From the NCBI RefSeq assembly GCF_901472495.1, contig NZ_LR590469.1:1178001-1242000 (forward strand): 64,000 nucleotides of DNA. The letters are read 5' to 3'. The stretch is from Yersinia enterocolitica subsp. enterocolitica (GTDB lineage Bacteria > Pseudomonadota > Gammaproteobacteria > Enterobacterales > Enterobacteriaceae). The notes under the pieces were generated by a model. The model was not told the DNA's origin. It did not search any database and saw only the letters and a program-made list of their open reading frames with translations. Shown here piece by piece: positions 1 through 7,865 of this stretch; positions within the stretch are counted from its first letter, which is position 1, and every line of letters begins with the position of its first letter. A program made the position numbers and the translations under genes.

Positions 1-153
1 ACTAAAGAGAGATATAATCAGTGTACCAATATTAATTGCGGACACACCTTTATTACAATGGAAACATTTATTCGCTCTATTATGACTCCGGGTGTTATTA
101 ATAAAGTTCCGCCACATTCAACGGCTCAAGGGCAATCAATGCTCAATTTCTAA
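1..153 (+). CDS. ogr: P2 Ogr/Delta-like zinc-finger late activator (3' end only)
   Basis: The first 50 codons of the window are open and end at TAA 151-153. They contain RYNQCTNINCGHTFITMET, the second half of the Cys4 zinc finger of the P2 Ogr/Delta family (C-x4-C spacing, aromatic residues after it). These small proteins switch on late phage genes by contacting RNA polymerase alpha. The N-terminal half lies outside the window. In P2-like prophages ogr is the last late gene next to the attachment site, and here it points at the 3' end of tRNA-Lys 155 bp away, which fits a prophage edge. Family call good; whether the prophage is intact cannot be seen. Confidence 0.8.
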   Translation, partial: TKERYNQCTNINCGHTFITMETFIRSIMTPGVINKVPPHSTAQGQSMLNF

Positions 154-175
154 TTATATTATTTGGCTAAAAAAT

Positions 176-199
176 AACCTGCGAACTCGCGGGTTTTTT
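176..199. terminator. Bidirectional terminator between ogr and tRNA-Lys
   Basis: Eight-base-pair stem (AACCTGCG with CGCGGGTT, one T-G pair) around an AACT loop, followed by six T on the plus strand and preceded by an A-rich run that serves the minus strand. It can end both the ogr transcript and the tRNA transcript. Confidence 0.7.
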
Positions 200-307
200 A
201 GCGTCAAAATATCACTATCGCCACAGATTTCTGTCGCCATTTTGGCGCCACTACTTTTGGGAAGTTTAAATGAGGGATTTGTAATTCATTGATATTTCTG
301 GGTTTGT

Positions 308-383
<76 letters not shown>

Positions 384-393
384 AACGGGGATA

Positions 394-422
394 ATTATTC
401 TCCTGTTGGCCTTAGCTGTCAA
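394..422 (-). promoter_or_regulatory. Promoter of tRNA-Lys
   Basis: On the minus strand TTGACA (417-422) and AATAAT (394-399) are separated by 17 bp and lie about 10 bp upstream of the tRNA 5' end, a near-consensus sigma-70 promoter. Confidence 0.75.
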
Positions 423-737
423 ACACTTCATCGGATTTTTCTTTTTATACTGGGTGATATTCATCGCTGTGGATTAATTATCCATCTGGTAGTTACGATT
501 ATTGTTAGTTATGTAACTTCATGTTGTAATTCCATGCGCTGTGATGAACTTAACAAAATTCAGTGTGTGAAATATAAACACTGGAAAACGAGGCGTATTG
601 TGTAATTATTGTTGCGAAGATATTAAATAATTCAAAAATTGTATTTAAAGCATGCAAAAAAGCCAAAGACAGACAGGGTAAGACCAAAGAGCCAACATAG
701 AGCTCAACAACTTCACCAATAAATACAGGAAGAGGGA
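423..737 (+). other. Upstream region of cycA
   Basis: AT-rich stretch without a credible ORF. It should hold the cycA promoter and leader; I could not choose one promoter with confidence. A purine-rich AGGAAGAGGGA precedes the cycA start. Confidence 0.5.
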
Positions 738-2168
738 ATGGGAAAGATGGTAGACCAATCCAAGATAGTGGCAGAGCCTTTGCCGGAACCTGAAGAGCAC
801 CTTCAACGAAGTCTCTCCAACCGCCATATTCAGTTGATTGCTATTGGCGGTGCCATAGGTACTGGCTTGTTTATGGGTTCGGGTAAAACCATCAGCCTGG
901 CCGGGCCGTCGATCATCTTCGTTTATATGATAATCGGCTTTATGTTGTTCTTCGTGATGCGAGCAATGGGAGAGTTGCTACTCTCGAATCTGAAGTACAA
1001 ATCATTCAGTGATTTTGCCGCTGACTTACTTGGCCCTTGGGCCGGATTTTTCACTGGCTGGACTTACTGGTTTTGTTGGGTCATCACCGGCATCGCCGAT
1101 GTCGTCGCCATCACTGCCTATGCGCAATTCTGGTTCCCCGGCTTTTCGCAATGGGTTGCCTCATTGTTAGTGGTTTTACTGCTGTTATCTCTGAATCTGG
1201 CAACAGTAAAAATGTTCGGTGAGATGGAGTTCTGGTTCGCCATGATCAAAATTGTGGCAATCGTGGCGTTAATCTTTGCCGGTCTGACTATGGTGTTAAT
1301 GAGCTATCAATCCCCATCCGGCACGACGGCCTCATTTACTCATTTATGGAATGATGGTGGCATGTTCCCGAAAGGAATCAGCGGCTTCTTTGCTGGTTTC
1401 CAGATTGCCGTTTTTGCCTTCGTCGGTATTGAATTAGTGGGGACTACCGCGGCTGAAACCAAAGACCCTGAGGTGGTATTACCGCGCGCGATTAACTCCA
1501 TTCCGATCCGCATCATCATGTTCTATGTCTTCTCATTGATTATGATTATGTCCGTGACCCCCTGGAGCTCCGTGGTTGCTGATAAAAGCCCATTTGTTGA
1601 GTTATTCGTTCTGGTCGGTTTACCTGCCGCGGCCAGTGTAATCAACTTTGTGGTATTGACCTCCGCCGCCTCCTCCGCCAACAGCGGCGTGTTCTCCACC
1701 AGCCGCATGTTGTTCGGTTTGGCAAAAGAAGGTGATGCGCCAAAACAATTTGGTAAGTTATCACGCCGTTCAGTTCCCGCATCCGGCCTGACATTCTCTT
1801 GTATTTGTCTGTTGGGCGGCGTGGTGCTGATTTACCTTATCCCGAATGTCATGACCGTCTTTACTTTGGTCACCACCGTATCGGCGATTCTGTTTATGTT
1901 CGTCTGGACGATTATCCTTTGCTCGTATCTGGTGTATCGCAAAAGACGCCCGGCACTACATAAGAAGTCGATTTACAAAATGCCAGCTGGGATTTTCATG
2001 TCTTGGGTGTGTATGGCGTTCTTCGCCTTTGTATTGGTTCTGTTGACGTTGGAAAGTGATACCCGCCAGGCGCTGATGGTGACGCCATTGTGGTTTGTCA
2101 TTCTGACCATCGGTTACATTATCTTGAAAAAACGCAGAACACGTCTGTTCGACAGTAATAATAACTAA
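738..2168 (+). CDS. cycA: D-serine/D-alanine/glycine:H+ symporter CycA
   Basis: A 476-residue amino-acid permease of the APC superfamily in the inner membrane, taking up glycine, D-alanine and D-serine with protons. The sequence follows E. coli CycA almost throughout: the first-helix signature GGAIGTGLFMGSGK, about 12 hydrophobic segments, the FAFVGIELVGTTAAETKDP stretch and the SSANSGVFSTSRMLFGLA segment. AGGA at 727-730 suits the ATG at 738; the E. coli-like start MVDQ at 747 is the alternative. It stands alone. The stop codon lies inside the left target duplication of a YPAL-like insertion, and the original hairpin terminator lies beyond that insertion at 2369. Confidence is high. Confidence 0.95.
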   Translation: MGKMVDQSKIVAEPLPEPEEHLQRSLSNRHIQLIAIGGAIGTGLFMGSGKTISLAGPSIIFVYMIIGFMLFFVMRAMGELLLSNLKYKSFSDFAADLLGPWAGFFTGWTYWFCWVITGIADVVAITAYAQFWFPGFSQWVASLLVVLLLLSLNLATVKMFGEMEFWFAMIKIVAIVALIFAGLTMVLMSYQSPSGTTASFTHLWNDGGMFPKGISGFFAGFQIAVFAFVGIELVGTTAAETKDPEVVLPRAINSIPIRIIMFYVFSLIMIMSVTPWSSVVADKSPFVELFVLVGLPAAASVINFVVLTSAASSANSGVFSTSRMLFGLAKEGDAPKQFGKLSRRSVPASGLTFSCICLLGGVVLIYLIPNVMTVFTLVTTVSAILFMFVWTIILCSYLVYRKRRPALHKKSIYKMPAGIFMSWVCMAFFAFVLVLLTLESDTRQALMVTPLWFVILTIGYIILKKRRTRLFDSNNN

Positions 2169-2170
2169 TA

Positions 2171-2350
2171 GAGGTTAATGACAAAGTGCCCGTAACGGTG
2201 AAAACAGGCAGATCGTAAAGACGCCGTACTTCTTTTGTTAAAACAAGCGTCCCTGATGGCTCGACCCGCGCCCTCCCTGGCGCGGACGCTTTACTCTTCT
2301 ACCTGCCTTCACCTTGCAAGATTGGGTTGTCGAGGTTTGTCAGCAGTCTG
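2171..2350 (+). mobile_element. YPAL-like miniature insertion, copy 1 (180 bp)
   Basis: Begins GAGGTTAATGACAAAGTGCC and ends TTTGTCAGCAGTCTG; flanked by the 8-bp direct repeat AACTAATA (2163-2170 and 2351-2358). It shares both ends and most of its body with 56290-56432 but has about 40 bp more in the centre. The interior carries inverted GTAAAG...CTTTAC sequences that can fold into a long hairpin. It is inserted at the cycA stop codon and is probably transcribed with cycA. Naming it YPAL (Yersinia palindromic element) rests on family behaviour, not on a comparison to the consensus. Confidence 0.7.
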
Positions 2351-2368
2351 AACTAATACTTGTTATCC

Positions 2369-2396
2369 GGCGTCAGAACGCTTCTGACGCCCTTTT
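2369..2396 (+). terminator. cycA terminator
   Basis: Perfect 10-bp stem GGCGTCAGAA/TTCTGACGCC with loop CGC followed by CTTTT. It lies between the convergent cycA and rutR. Confidence 0.85.
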
Positions 2397-2413
2397 CTCT
2401 TCTCACTCAATGG

Positions 2414-3082
2414 CTATTCTTCGCCATCTCGGCGGGCAATGCCGCCAATCACCAGCTGTTGTACACTCTCTACTGTCTGTTGGAAGAATTCTTTATCGCT
2501 GAGACTTTTGCCGCTAATAGCCTCAATCTGGGCACTAAAATCGGCGTAATGCTGGGTTGTCGCCCATAACATGAAAATGAAATGTTGTGGCTCAACCTTG
2601 GCTATCAGGCCATCATCCATCCAACGGCGAATAATCAAGACCTTGTCATCGAACAGGGTTTTCAACTCCCCGGCCAGCTCTTGCTTAAGCAATGGCGCGC
2701 CTTGGATCATCTCCAGACAAAACAGGCGTGATGCTTGTGGATGGTCGCGAGATACCGCTAGTTTAAGGGCAATATAGTGCCGAATAGCGTCGATTGGCTG
2801 CTGATCTGCCTGTAATGCTTTGAGTGGTGCGAGCCAGATGGCCAGAATGTCTTTTAGCACCGCGATATACAGCGCCTCTTTCGAGGGGAAGTAATACAAC
2901 AGATTGGTTTTTGAGACATCAGCCCGCTCAGCGACCTGATCCAGGCTGGTGCCGTGAATACCATAAAGCGAAAACAGCTCAAGGGCGGCAGTCATGATGA
3001 GTTGCCGTTTCGCGGCCCCAGCTTTGCTGCGGCGAGAAGGTTTTATCTCAAGTGCTGGTGTATCGCTGGTAGCTAGCTTCAC
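2414..3082 (-). CDS. rutR: TetR-family regulator of pyrimidine use, RutR
   Basis: A 222-residue TetR-type repressor close to E. coli RutR (212 aa) with a slightly longer N-terminus. The helix-turn-helix is at about residues 45-75 (GTSLDQVAERADVSKTNLLYYF), followed by the conserved FPSKEALYIAVL; the rest is the helical ligand domain that in E. coli binds uracil and thymine. It is divergent from rutA across a 315-bp region with a near-perfect RutR box. RutR represses the rut operon and releases DNA when uracil is bound. The product is confident; regulation here is inferred from the box. Confidence 0.93.
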   Translation of the reverse strand: MKLATSDTPALEIKPSRRSKAGAAKRQLIMTAALELFSLYGIHGTSLDQVAERADVSKTNLLYYFPSKEALYIAVLKDILAIWLAPLKALQADQQPIDAIRHYIALKLAVSRDHPQASRLFCLEMIQGAPLLKQELAGELKTLFDDKVLIIRRWMDDGLIAKVEPQHFIFMLWATTQHYADFSAQIEAISGKSLSDKEFFQQTVESVQQLVIGGIARRDGEE

Positions 3083-3193
3083 TGATAGTCCCTTAATTAA
3101 TATTGATAAAGCAGGATATTGATGAAACTGAAAATAACAAGCTACCTATAACATACCGATCCCGTCCTCGAATACCTCTTTCTAGTGAACGAC

Positions 3194-3210
3194 TGCACCG
3201 TGACTGGGCA
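3194..3210 (+). promoter_or_regulatory. Possible NtrC (nitrogen regulator) enhancer site
   Basis: TGCACCGTGACTGGGCA matches the NtrC dyad TGCACC-N5-GGTGCA at 10 of 12 defined positions and lies about 130 bp upstream of the sigma-54 promoter of rutA. A weaker half-site (TGCAC) occurs at 3228. Motif-based inference. Confidence 0.5.
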
Positions 3211-3257
3211 GACTCGCCTGTTTTTTGTGCACAATTATTTTACCAAACAGTCCATTT

Positions 3258-3273
3258 TTGACCATTTGCTCAA
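3258..3273 (+). promoter_or_regulatory. RutR operator
   Basis: TTGACCATTTGCTCAA differs at one base from the RutR consensus TTGACCANNTGGTCAA. It sits in the rutR-rutA divergent region, about 55 bp upstream of the -24 element. Confidence 0.85.
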
Positions 3274-3327
3274 CATTTTATTTACTGAAATCTAGCAACG
3301 TATTGATTAAACAGGTTTTACAAAAAC

Positions 3328-3343
3328 TGGCATTAGCTTTGCT
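3328..3343 (+). promoter_or_regulatory. Sigma-54 promoter of rutABCDEFG
   Basis: TGGCATTAGCTTTGCT has the GG (3329-3330) and GC (3341-3342) dinucleotides 10 bp apart expected for a -24/-12 promoter. The start of transcription would be near 3354, 44 bp before rutA. This fits the nitrogen-controlled rut promoter of E. coli. Confidence 0.8.
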
Positions 3344-3397
3344 TAGGTACTGATGCAGACGTACAGATAGTTCCACTCACAATGCAGAGGTGCTCAA

Positions 3398-4501
3398 ATG
3401 AAAATTGGCGTATTTATTCCTATCGGCAACAACGGTTGGTTAATTTCCAGCAATGCACCGCAGTACATGCCGAGCTTTGAGTTAAATAAAGCTATTGTGC
3501 AACAAGCTGAACACTATCAGTTCGATTTCGCCTTATCGATGATAAAACTGCGCGGATTTGGCGGCAAAACCGAGTTTTGGGATCATAATCTGGAGTCTTT
3601 CACCCTGATGGCCGGGCTGGCTGCGGTCACCTCTCGCATTAAGATTTATGCCACAGCAGCAACCTTAACCCTCCCTCCAGCCATAGTCGCGCGCATGGCT
3701 TCCACCATTGACTCTATCTCCAATGGCCGTTTTGGCCTGAATGTGGTGACCGGGTGGCAAAAACCAGAATATGAGCAGATGGGATTGTGGCCGGGAGATG
3801 AATATTTCAGTCGTCGCTATGACTATCTCTCTGAATATGTGGAAGTATTGCAAGACCTTTGGGGCACCGGGCAATCTGATTTTAACGGTGAGTTCTTCCA
3901 AATGGATGATTGCCGGGTCAGCCCGCAACCGCAAACTCCAATCAAATTAATCTGCGCGGCACAAAGTGATGCTGGTATGGCTTTTTCGGCCAAATATGCA
4001 GATTACAACTTCTGTTTCGGCAAGGGTGTGAATACCCCGACTGCCTTTGCCCCGACCGCCGCTCGCCTGCAAAAGGCGGCAGAACAGGCCGGGCGCGAGG
4101 TCAGTAGCTATGTATTATTTATGATAATCGCCGACGAAACCGACGAACTGGCCCGCGCCAAATGGGAAAGTTACAAAACCGGAGCCGACACCGAAGCACT
4201 GGCCTGGCTAACCGAACAAAGTGGTAAAGATACCCAATCGGGTGCAGATACCAATGTGCGCCAAATGGCTGACCCGACCTCTGCCGTGAATATCAATATG
4301 GGTACGTTGGTTGGCTCTTATGCCAATGTGGCAAAGATGATGGATGACATTGCCACGGTGCCGGGAACCGAGGGCATTTTGCTGACATTTGATGACTTCC
4401 TCTCTGGCATTGAAAATTTCGGTCAACATATCCAGCCATTGATGAACAGCCGCGCCGATATCGTTGACACCCTGCCACCCGCCGCACGCGAGGTGGCCTA
4501 A
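3398..4501 (+). CDS. rutA: Pyrimidine monooxygenase RutA
   Basis: A 367-residue luciferase-like flavin monooxygenase. RutA uses reduced FMN and oxygen to open the uracil or thymine ring, giving ureidoacrylate peracid, the first step of the Rut pathway. The conserved N-terminus (MKIGVFIPIGNNGWLIS), SMIKLRGFGGKTEFWDHNLESF, and GRFGLNVVTGWQKPEYEQMG mark the TIM-barrel active site. The start ATG follows GCAGAGGTG. It is the first gene of rutABCDEFG; its stop overlaps the rutB start (TAATG). Confidence 0.96.
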   Translation: MKIGVFIPIGNNGWLISSNAPQYMPSFELNKAIVQQAEHYQFDFALSMIKLRGFGGKTEFWDHNLESFTLMAGLAAVTSRIKIYATAATLTLPPAIVARMASTIDSISNGRFGLNVVTGWQKPEYEQMGLWPGDEYFSRRYDYLSEYVEVLQDLWGTGQSDFNGEFFQMDDCRVSPQPQTPIKLICAAQSDAGMAFSAKYADYNFCFGKGVNTPTAFAPTAARLQKAAEQAGREVSSYVLFMIIADETDELARAKWESYKTGADTEALAWLTEQSGKDTQSGADTNVRQMADPTSAVNINMGTLVGSYANVAKMMDDIATVPGTEGILLTFDDFLSGIENFGQHIQPLMNSRADIVDTLPPAAREVA

Positions 4502-5289
4502 TGAAAATGGTTGAAAGCCGTCAATCGATTGAAACCAAACCGTCTGTCGCCCCTCAACAGCCAGTTCGCCGCAACCCCGGTATTAGCAGCAACGAAGTGA
4601 TTCTAAATGCGCGACCAGAACCCATCGCCTTCCCTACCTCGGCTAGCGCCTTGATTGTGGTTGATATGCAAAACGCCTATGCCTCAGAGGGGGGGTATCT
4701 CGACCTGGCTGGATTTGATGTTTCAGCCACCGCTCCGATTATCACCAATATCAAACGCGCGATCACTGCCGCGCGGGCCGCCGGTATTCAGGTGATTTTT
4801 TTCCAGAATGGTTGGGATCCACAATACGTTGAAGCGGGCGGGGAAGGCTCGCCAAACTGGCATAAATCCAATGCTCTGAAGACCATGCGTAAACAACCGG
4901 AACTGATGGGCAAACTGCTGGCAAAAGGTGATTGGGACTATGCGTTAGTGGATGAATTGCAACCACAAGCGGGCGATATCGTGATCGCCAAGCCGCGTTA
5001 CAGTGGATTTTTCAATACCCAACTCGACAGCATTCTGCGCGCCAAAGGGATTCATCACCTGATTTTTACCGGCATCGCCACCAATGTCTGTGTCGAGTCG
5101 ACACTGCGCGACGGCTTCTTCTTTGAGTACTTCGGGGTGGTACTGGAGGATGCAACCCATCAGGCAGGGCCGGATTTTGCCCAAAAAGCGGCACTTTATA
5201 ACATCGAAACCTTCTTTGGTTGGGTATCTGATGTGGAGACATTCTGCAACTGCATTGCGCCATCGGCGCAACTCAGCCAGTCGGCATGA
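4501..5289 (+). CDS. rutB: Ureidoacrylate amidohydrolase RutB
   Basis: A 262-residue isochorismatase-like hydrolase that splits ureidoacrylate (peracid) to release carbamate and aminoacrylate. The fold signature ALIVVDMQNAYAS carries the catalytic Asp, and FTGIATNVCVESTLRDG carries the nucleophilic Cys. It is about 30 residues longer than E. coli RutB at the N-terminus; this extension (rich in Pro, Arg, Ser) may be real or the true start may be later, but the ATG that overlaps the rutA stop is typical of translational coupling. Confidence 0.95.
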   Translation: MKMVESRQSIETKPSVAPQQPVRRNPGISSNEVILNARPEPIAFPTSASALIVVDMQNAYASEGGYLDLAGFDVSATAPIITNIKRAITAARAAGIQVIFFQNGWDPQYVEAGGEGSPNWHKSNALKTMRKQPELMGKLLAKGDWDYALVDELQPQAGDIVIAKPRYSGFFNTQLDSILRAKGIHHLIFTGIATNVCVESTLRDGFFFEYFGVVLEDATHQAGPDFAQKAALYNIETFFGWVSDVETFCNCIAPSAQLSQSA

Positions 5290-5338
5290 TAAATGCATTT
5301 TATTGCCGCCCCCAACACTCAGATAACTGGAGCATATG

Positions 5339-5725
5339 ATGCCTAAGACCATTATTACCCCTCCGGGCAGTGGTACTCCCCTCGCCCCTTTTTCGCCCGG
5401 CACCCTTGCCGATGGCGTGGTGTACGTGTCCGGCACCTTGGCTTTTGATAAGCAGAATAATGTGGTGCATATAGGTGATGCTGCGGGGCAAACCCGCCAT
5501 GTGTTGGAAACAATTAAAAGTGTGATTGAGACTGCGGGTGGTTCGCTGGATGACATCACTTTTAACTCTATTTTTCTTACTGACTGGCAGCATTACGCCG
5601 CCATTAATCAGGTTTACGCCGAATATTTCCCCGGTGATAAACCGGCCCGCTTTTGTATTCAATGCGGTTTGGTCAAACCCGATGCCCTGATTGAAATCGC
5701 GTCAGTAGCGCATCTGCCACGCTAA
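5339..5725 (+). CDS. rutC: Aminoacrylate deaminase-like protein RutC
   Basis: A RidA/YjgF-family protein of 128 residues, the same length as E. coli RutC. It is thought to help convert 3-aminoacrylate, keeping the reactive enamine from accumulating. Seen: SGTLAFDKQNNVVH, the GDAAGQTRHVLETIKSVIETAGG helix and the ending GDKPARFCIQCGLVKPDALIEI with the family Arg and Glu. Two ATG codons are adjacent (5336, 5339); GGAG at 5329 is better spaced for 5339. Confidence 0.93.
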   Translation: MPKTIITPPGSGTPLAPFSPGTLADGVVYVSGTLAFDKQNNVVHIGDAAGQTRHVLETIKSVIETAGGSLDDITFNSIFLTDWQHYAAINQVYAEYFPGDKPARFCIQCGLVKPDALIEIASVAHLPR

Positions 5726-5757
5726 CCTGGCAAGCAGCAGATAACGGAGGCGTAGCT

Positions 5758-6594
5758 ATGTATTTCGAGATAACCGGTCAGAATTCGCCAGCCGCTAAAA
5801 CAGTGGTTTTGTCTGCGGGACTGGGCGGCAGTGGCCGCTTTTGGCAGCCCCAGTTGAGTGCGTTGGGTCAGCACTTTCGAGTGATAACTTACGATCAATA
5901 TGGCACTGGGCGCAGTGCTGGTGTGATCCCCTCGGGCTACACGTTGGCTGATATGGCGGACGAATTGGCGGACTTATTAGCCAGCCAACATATTGAGCGC
6001 TATCACTTTGTCGGTCACGCATTGGGCGGAATGATAGGTTTGCAACTGGCATTGTCGCATCCTCAGTGTGTAGAGCGGCTGGTGGCTATCAACAGCTGGC
6101 CGGTGCTTGATAGCCAAACACGGCGTTGCTTCCATGTGCGGCAAGATTTACTGCTCAACAGTGGTGTAGCCGCTTATGTTCGCGCCCAGCCGTTGTTTCT
6201 CTATCCAGCAGATTGGCTATCACGCAATACCTTGCTGCTTGAACAGGAAGAGGTACAGCAAATTGCTCATTTTCAGGGCATGGAAAACTTATTACGCCGC
6301 CTGAACGCGCTGATGAATGCTGATTTCCGCTCGGTATTACCCCACATCACTACCCCAACACTGGCCTTGTGTGCCACCGATGATCTGTTAGTGCCATACC
6401 CTTGTTCGCAAGCTTTAGCCGAGTTATTGCCGGACGGCGAGTGGGCACAGATGAGTTACGGCGGCCACGCCATGAGTGTGACTAACAGTGAGCAATTTAA
6501 CGGCATATTACTCAGTTACTTGCTGATGGACACGGGCATCGCCAAGTGCGAACTGGCGCTAAATCAATCCAATACATCAGCTATTCATCTTTAA
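5758..6594 (+). CDS. rutD: Aminoacrylate hydrolase RutD (alpha/beta hydrolase)
   Basis: A 278-residue alpha/beta hydrolase that speeds hydrolysis of aminoacrylate to malonic semialdehyde. The oxyanion region LSAGLGGSGRFWQPQL and the elbow VGHALGG are visible. The usual nucleophilic Ser of the elbow is Ala (GHALGG rather than GHSLGG); as far as I recall E. coli RutD has the same GHALG, so this is a family trait. The Asp (CATDDLLVPYP) and His (YGGHAMSV) are retained. GGAGG precedes the start by 8 bases. Confidence 0.93.
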   Translation: MYFEITGQNSPAAKTVVLSAGLGGSGRFWQPQLSALGQHFRVITYDQYGTGRSAGVIPSGYTLADMADELADLLASQHIERYHFVGHALGGMIGLQLALSHPQCVERLVAINSWPVLDSQTRRCFHVRQDLLLNSGVAAYVRAQPLFLYPADWLSRNTLLLEQEEVQQIAHFQGMENLLRRLNALMNADFRSVLPHITTPTLALCATDDLLVPYPCSQALAELLPDGEWAQMSYGGHAMSVTNSEQFNGILLSYLLMDTGIAKCELALNQSNTSAIHL

Positions 6595-6605
6595 AGGGAA
6601 TCGTT

Positions 6606-7196
6606 ATGGCACAAATATTAACCCCAGATGCATTGGCAACTTTATTTACCGAAGCCCGTACCCACAATGGTTGGTTGGATAAACCGGTCGAAGATGCTCT
6701 GCTCAAACAAGCTTATCACCTGGCGCGCATGGGGCCGACTTCAGCCAACTGCTGCCCGGCGCGTTTTGTCTTTATTTGCTCATCTGAGGCCAAAGAGCGG
6801 CTTAAACCGGCACTGTCCAGTGGCAATCTGGCAAAAACTCTGCAAGCACCGGTCACTGCCATCGTCGCCTATGACCCGGTTTTTTATGATGCATTACCCA
6901 AGCTGTTTCCACAGGGTGATGCCCGCTCTTGGTTCACTTCCAGCCCAGAGTTAGCCACTGAAACCGCTTTTCGTAACAGCAGCTTACAAGCGGCATATCT
7001 GATTATTGCCTGTCGGGCCTTGGGGTTGGATACCGGCCCGATGTCAGGTTTTAACAATGCACAGGTTGATGAGATTTTTTTGGCAGAAAAAGGCTGGAAG
7101 TCCAATTTGCTAGTGAATATTGGTTATGGGGATATCAATAAATTGTATGAACGCGCACCGCGTTTGGCGTTCGACGAGGCGTGTCAGGTGCTCTGA
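6606..7196 (+). CDS. rutE: Malonic semialdehyde reductase RutE
   Basis: A 196-residue nitroreductase-fold enzyme that reduces malonic semialdehyde to 3-hydroxypropionate. The FMN-binding segment MGPTSANCCPARFVF, the ETAFRNSSLQAAYLIIACRALGLDTGPMSGF stretch and the terminal VNIGYGD motif are typical. The open frame extends upstream to 6546, but ATG 6606 is preceded by AAGGGAA and matches the E. coli start, 11 bp after rutD. Confidence 0.94.
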   Translation: MAQILTPDALATLFTEARTHNGWLDKPVEDALLKQAYHLARMGPTSANCCPARFVFICSSEAKERLKPALSSGNLAKTLQAPVTAIVAYDPVFYDALPKLFPQGDARSWFTSSPELATETAFRNSSLQAAYLIIACRALGLDTGPMSGFNNAQVDEIFLAEKGWKSNLLVNIGYGDINKLYERAPRLAFDEACQVL

Positions 7197-7246
7197 TTTT
7201 TAGGCTGTTTTTTCGGTTGAACTGATTCTTAATCCTGAGGTGGTCT

Positions 7247-7795
7247 ATGCAAACACAATCCTTACCAACAGATTCTTTACCTGCATCGTCAGCATTACGC
7301 AGTGTCGCCGTGGATAAGCAGGATTTCCGTGATGCTATGGCGCGACTCGGCTCGGCGGTGAATATTATCACCACTGATGGCCCGGCTGGCCGCGCCGGAT
7401 TTACCGCATCGGCGGTATGCAGTGTGACCGATACCCCGCCAACCCTGCTGGTGTGCCTCAATCGCTCAGCGTCAGTCTATTCGGTGTTTCAGCAAAATCA
7501 GACGTTGTGCGTCAATACCTTATGTGCCGAGCATGAGTCACTGTCAAACTTGTTTGGCGGCAAAACGCCGATGGAAATGCGCTTCTCTGCTGCCCGTTGG
7601 TCAACTCTGGTCACCGGTTGCCCGGTGCTCAGTGGTGCTGTTGCCTCTTTTGACTGCCATATCACACAAGTTATTTCTGTCGGCACTCATGACATTCTGT
7701 TTTGTCAGGCTGCCGCCGTTATTCATAACGATGACCAACATGGTCTGGCCTATTTTGACCGCTGCTATCACCCGTTAATGCGCCAGAGCCGCTGA
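7247..7795 (+). CDS. rutF: Flavin reductase RutF
   Basis: A 182-residue NADH:FMN oxidoreductase that supplies reduced FMN to RutA. The core FRDAMARLGSAVNIITTDG, AGFTASAVCSVTDTPPTLLVCLNR and the GTHDILFC segment are those of the family. About 20 residues precede the region that matches E. coli RutF (164 aa); GAGGTGG before ATG 7247 supports the long form. Confidence 0.93.
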   Translation: MQTQSLPTDSLPASSALRSVAVDKQDFRDAMARLGSAVNIITTDGPAGRAGFTASAVCSVTDTPPTLLVCLNRSASVYSVFQQNQTLCVNTLCAEHESLSNLFGGKTPMEMRFSAARWSTLVTGCPVLSGAVASFDCHITQVISVGTHDILFCQAAAVIHNDDQHGLAYFDRCYHPLMRQSR

Positions 7796-7865
7796 TTCAA
7801 AAACGAATTGATGGATTTCTCTGCGGTAATTTATTGATATTTCTCAGTGACTCACGGAGTACATT

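Noticed and set aside
2171..2350. Considered as an independent small RNA gene
   Set aside because: A second copy with flanking duplications at 56290 shows that it is a mobile repeat; no own promoter seen.
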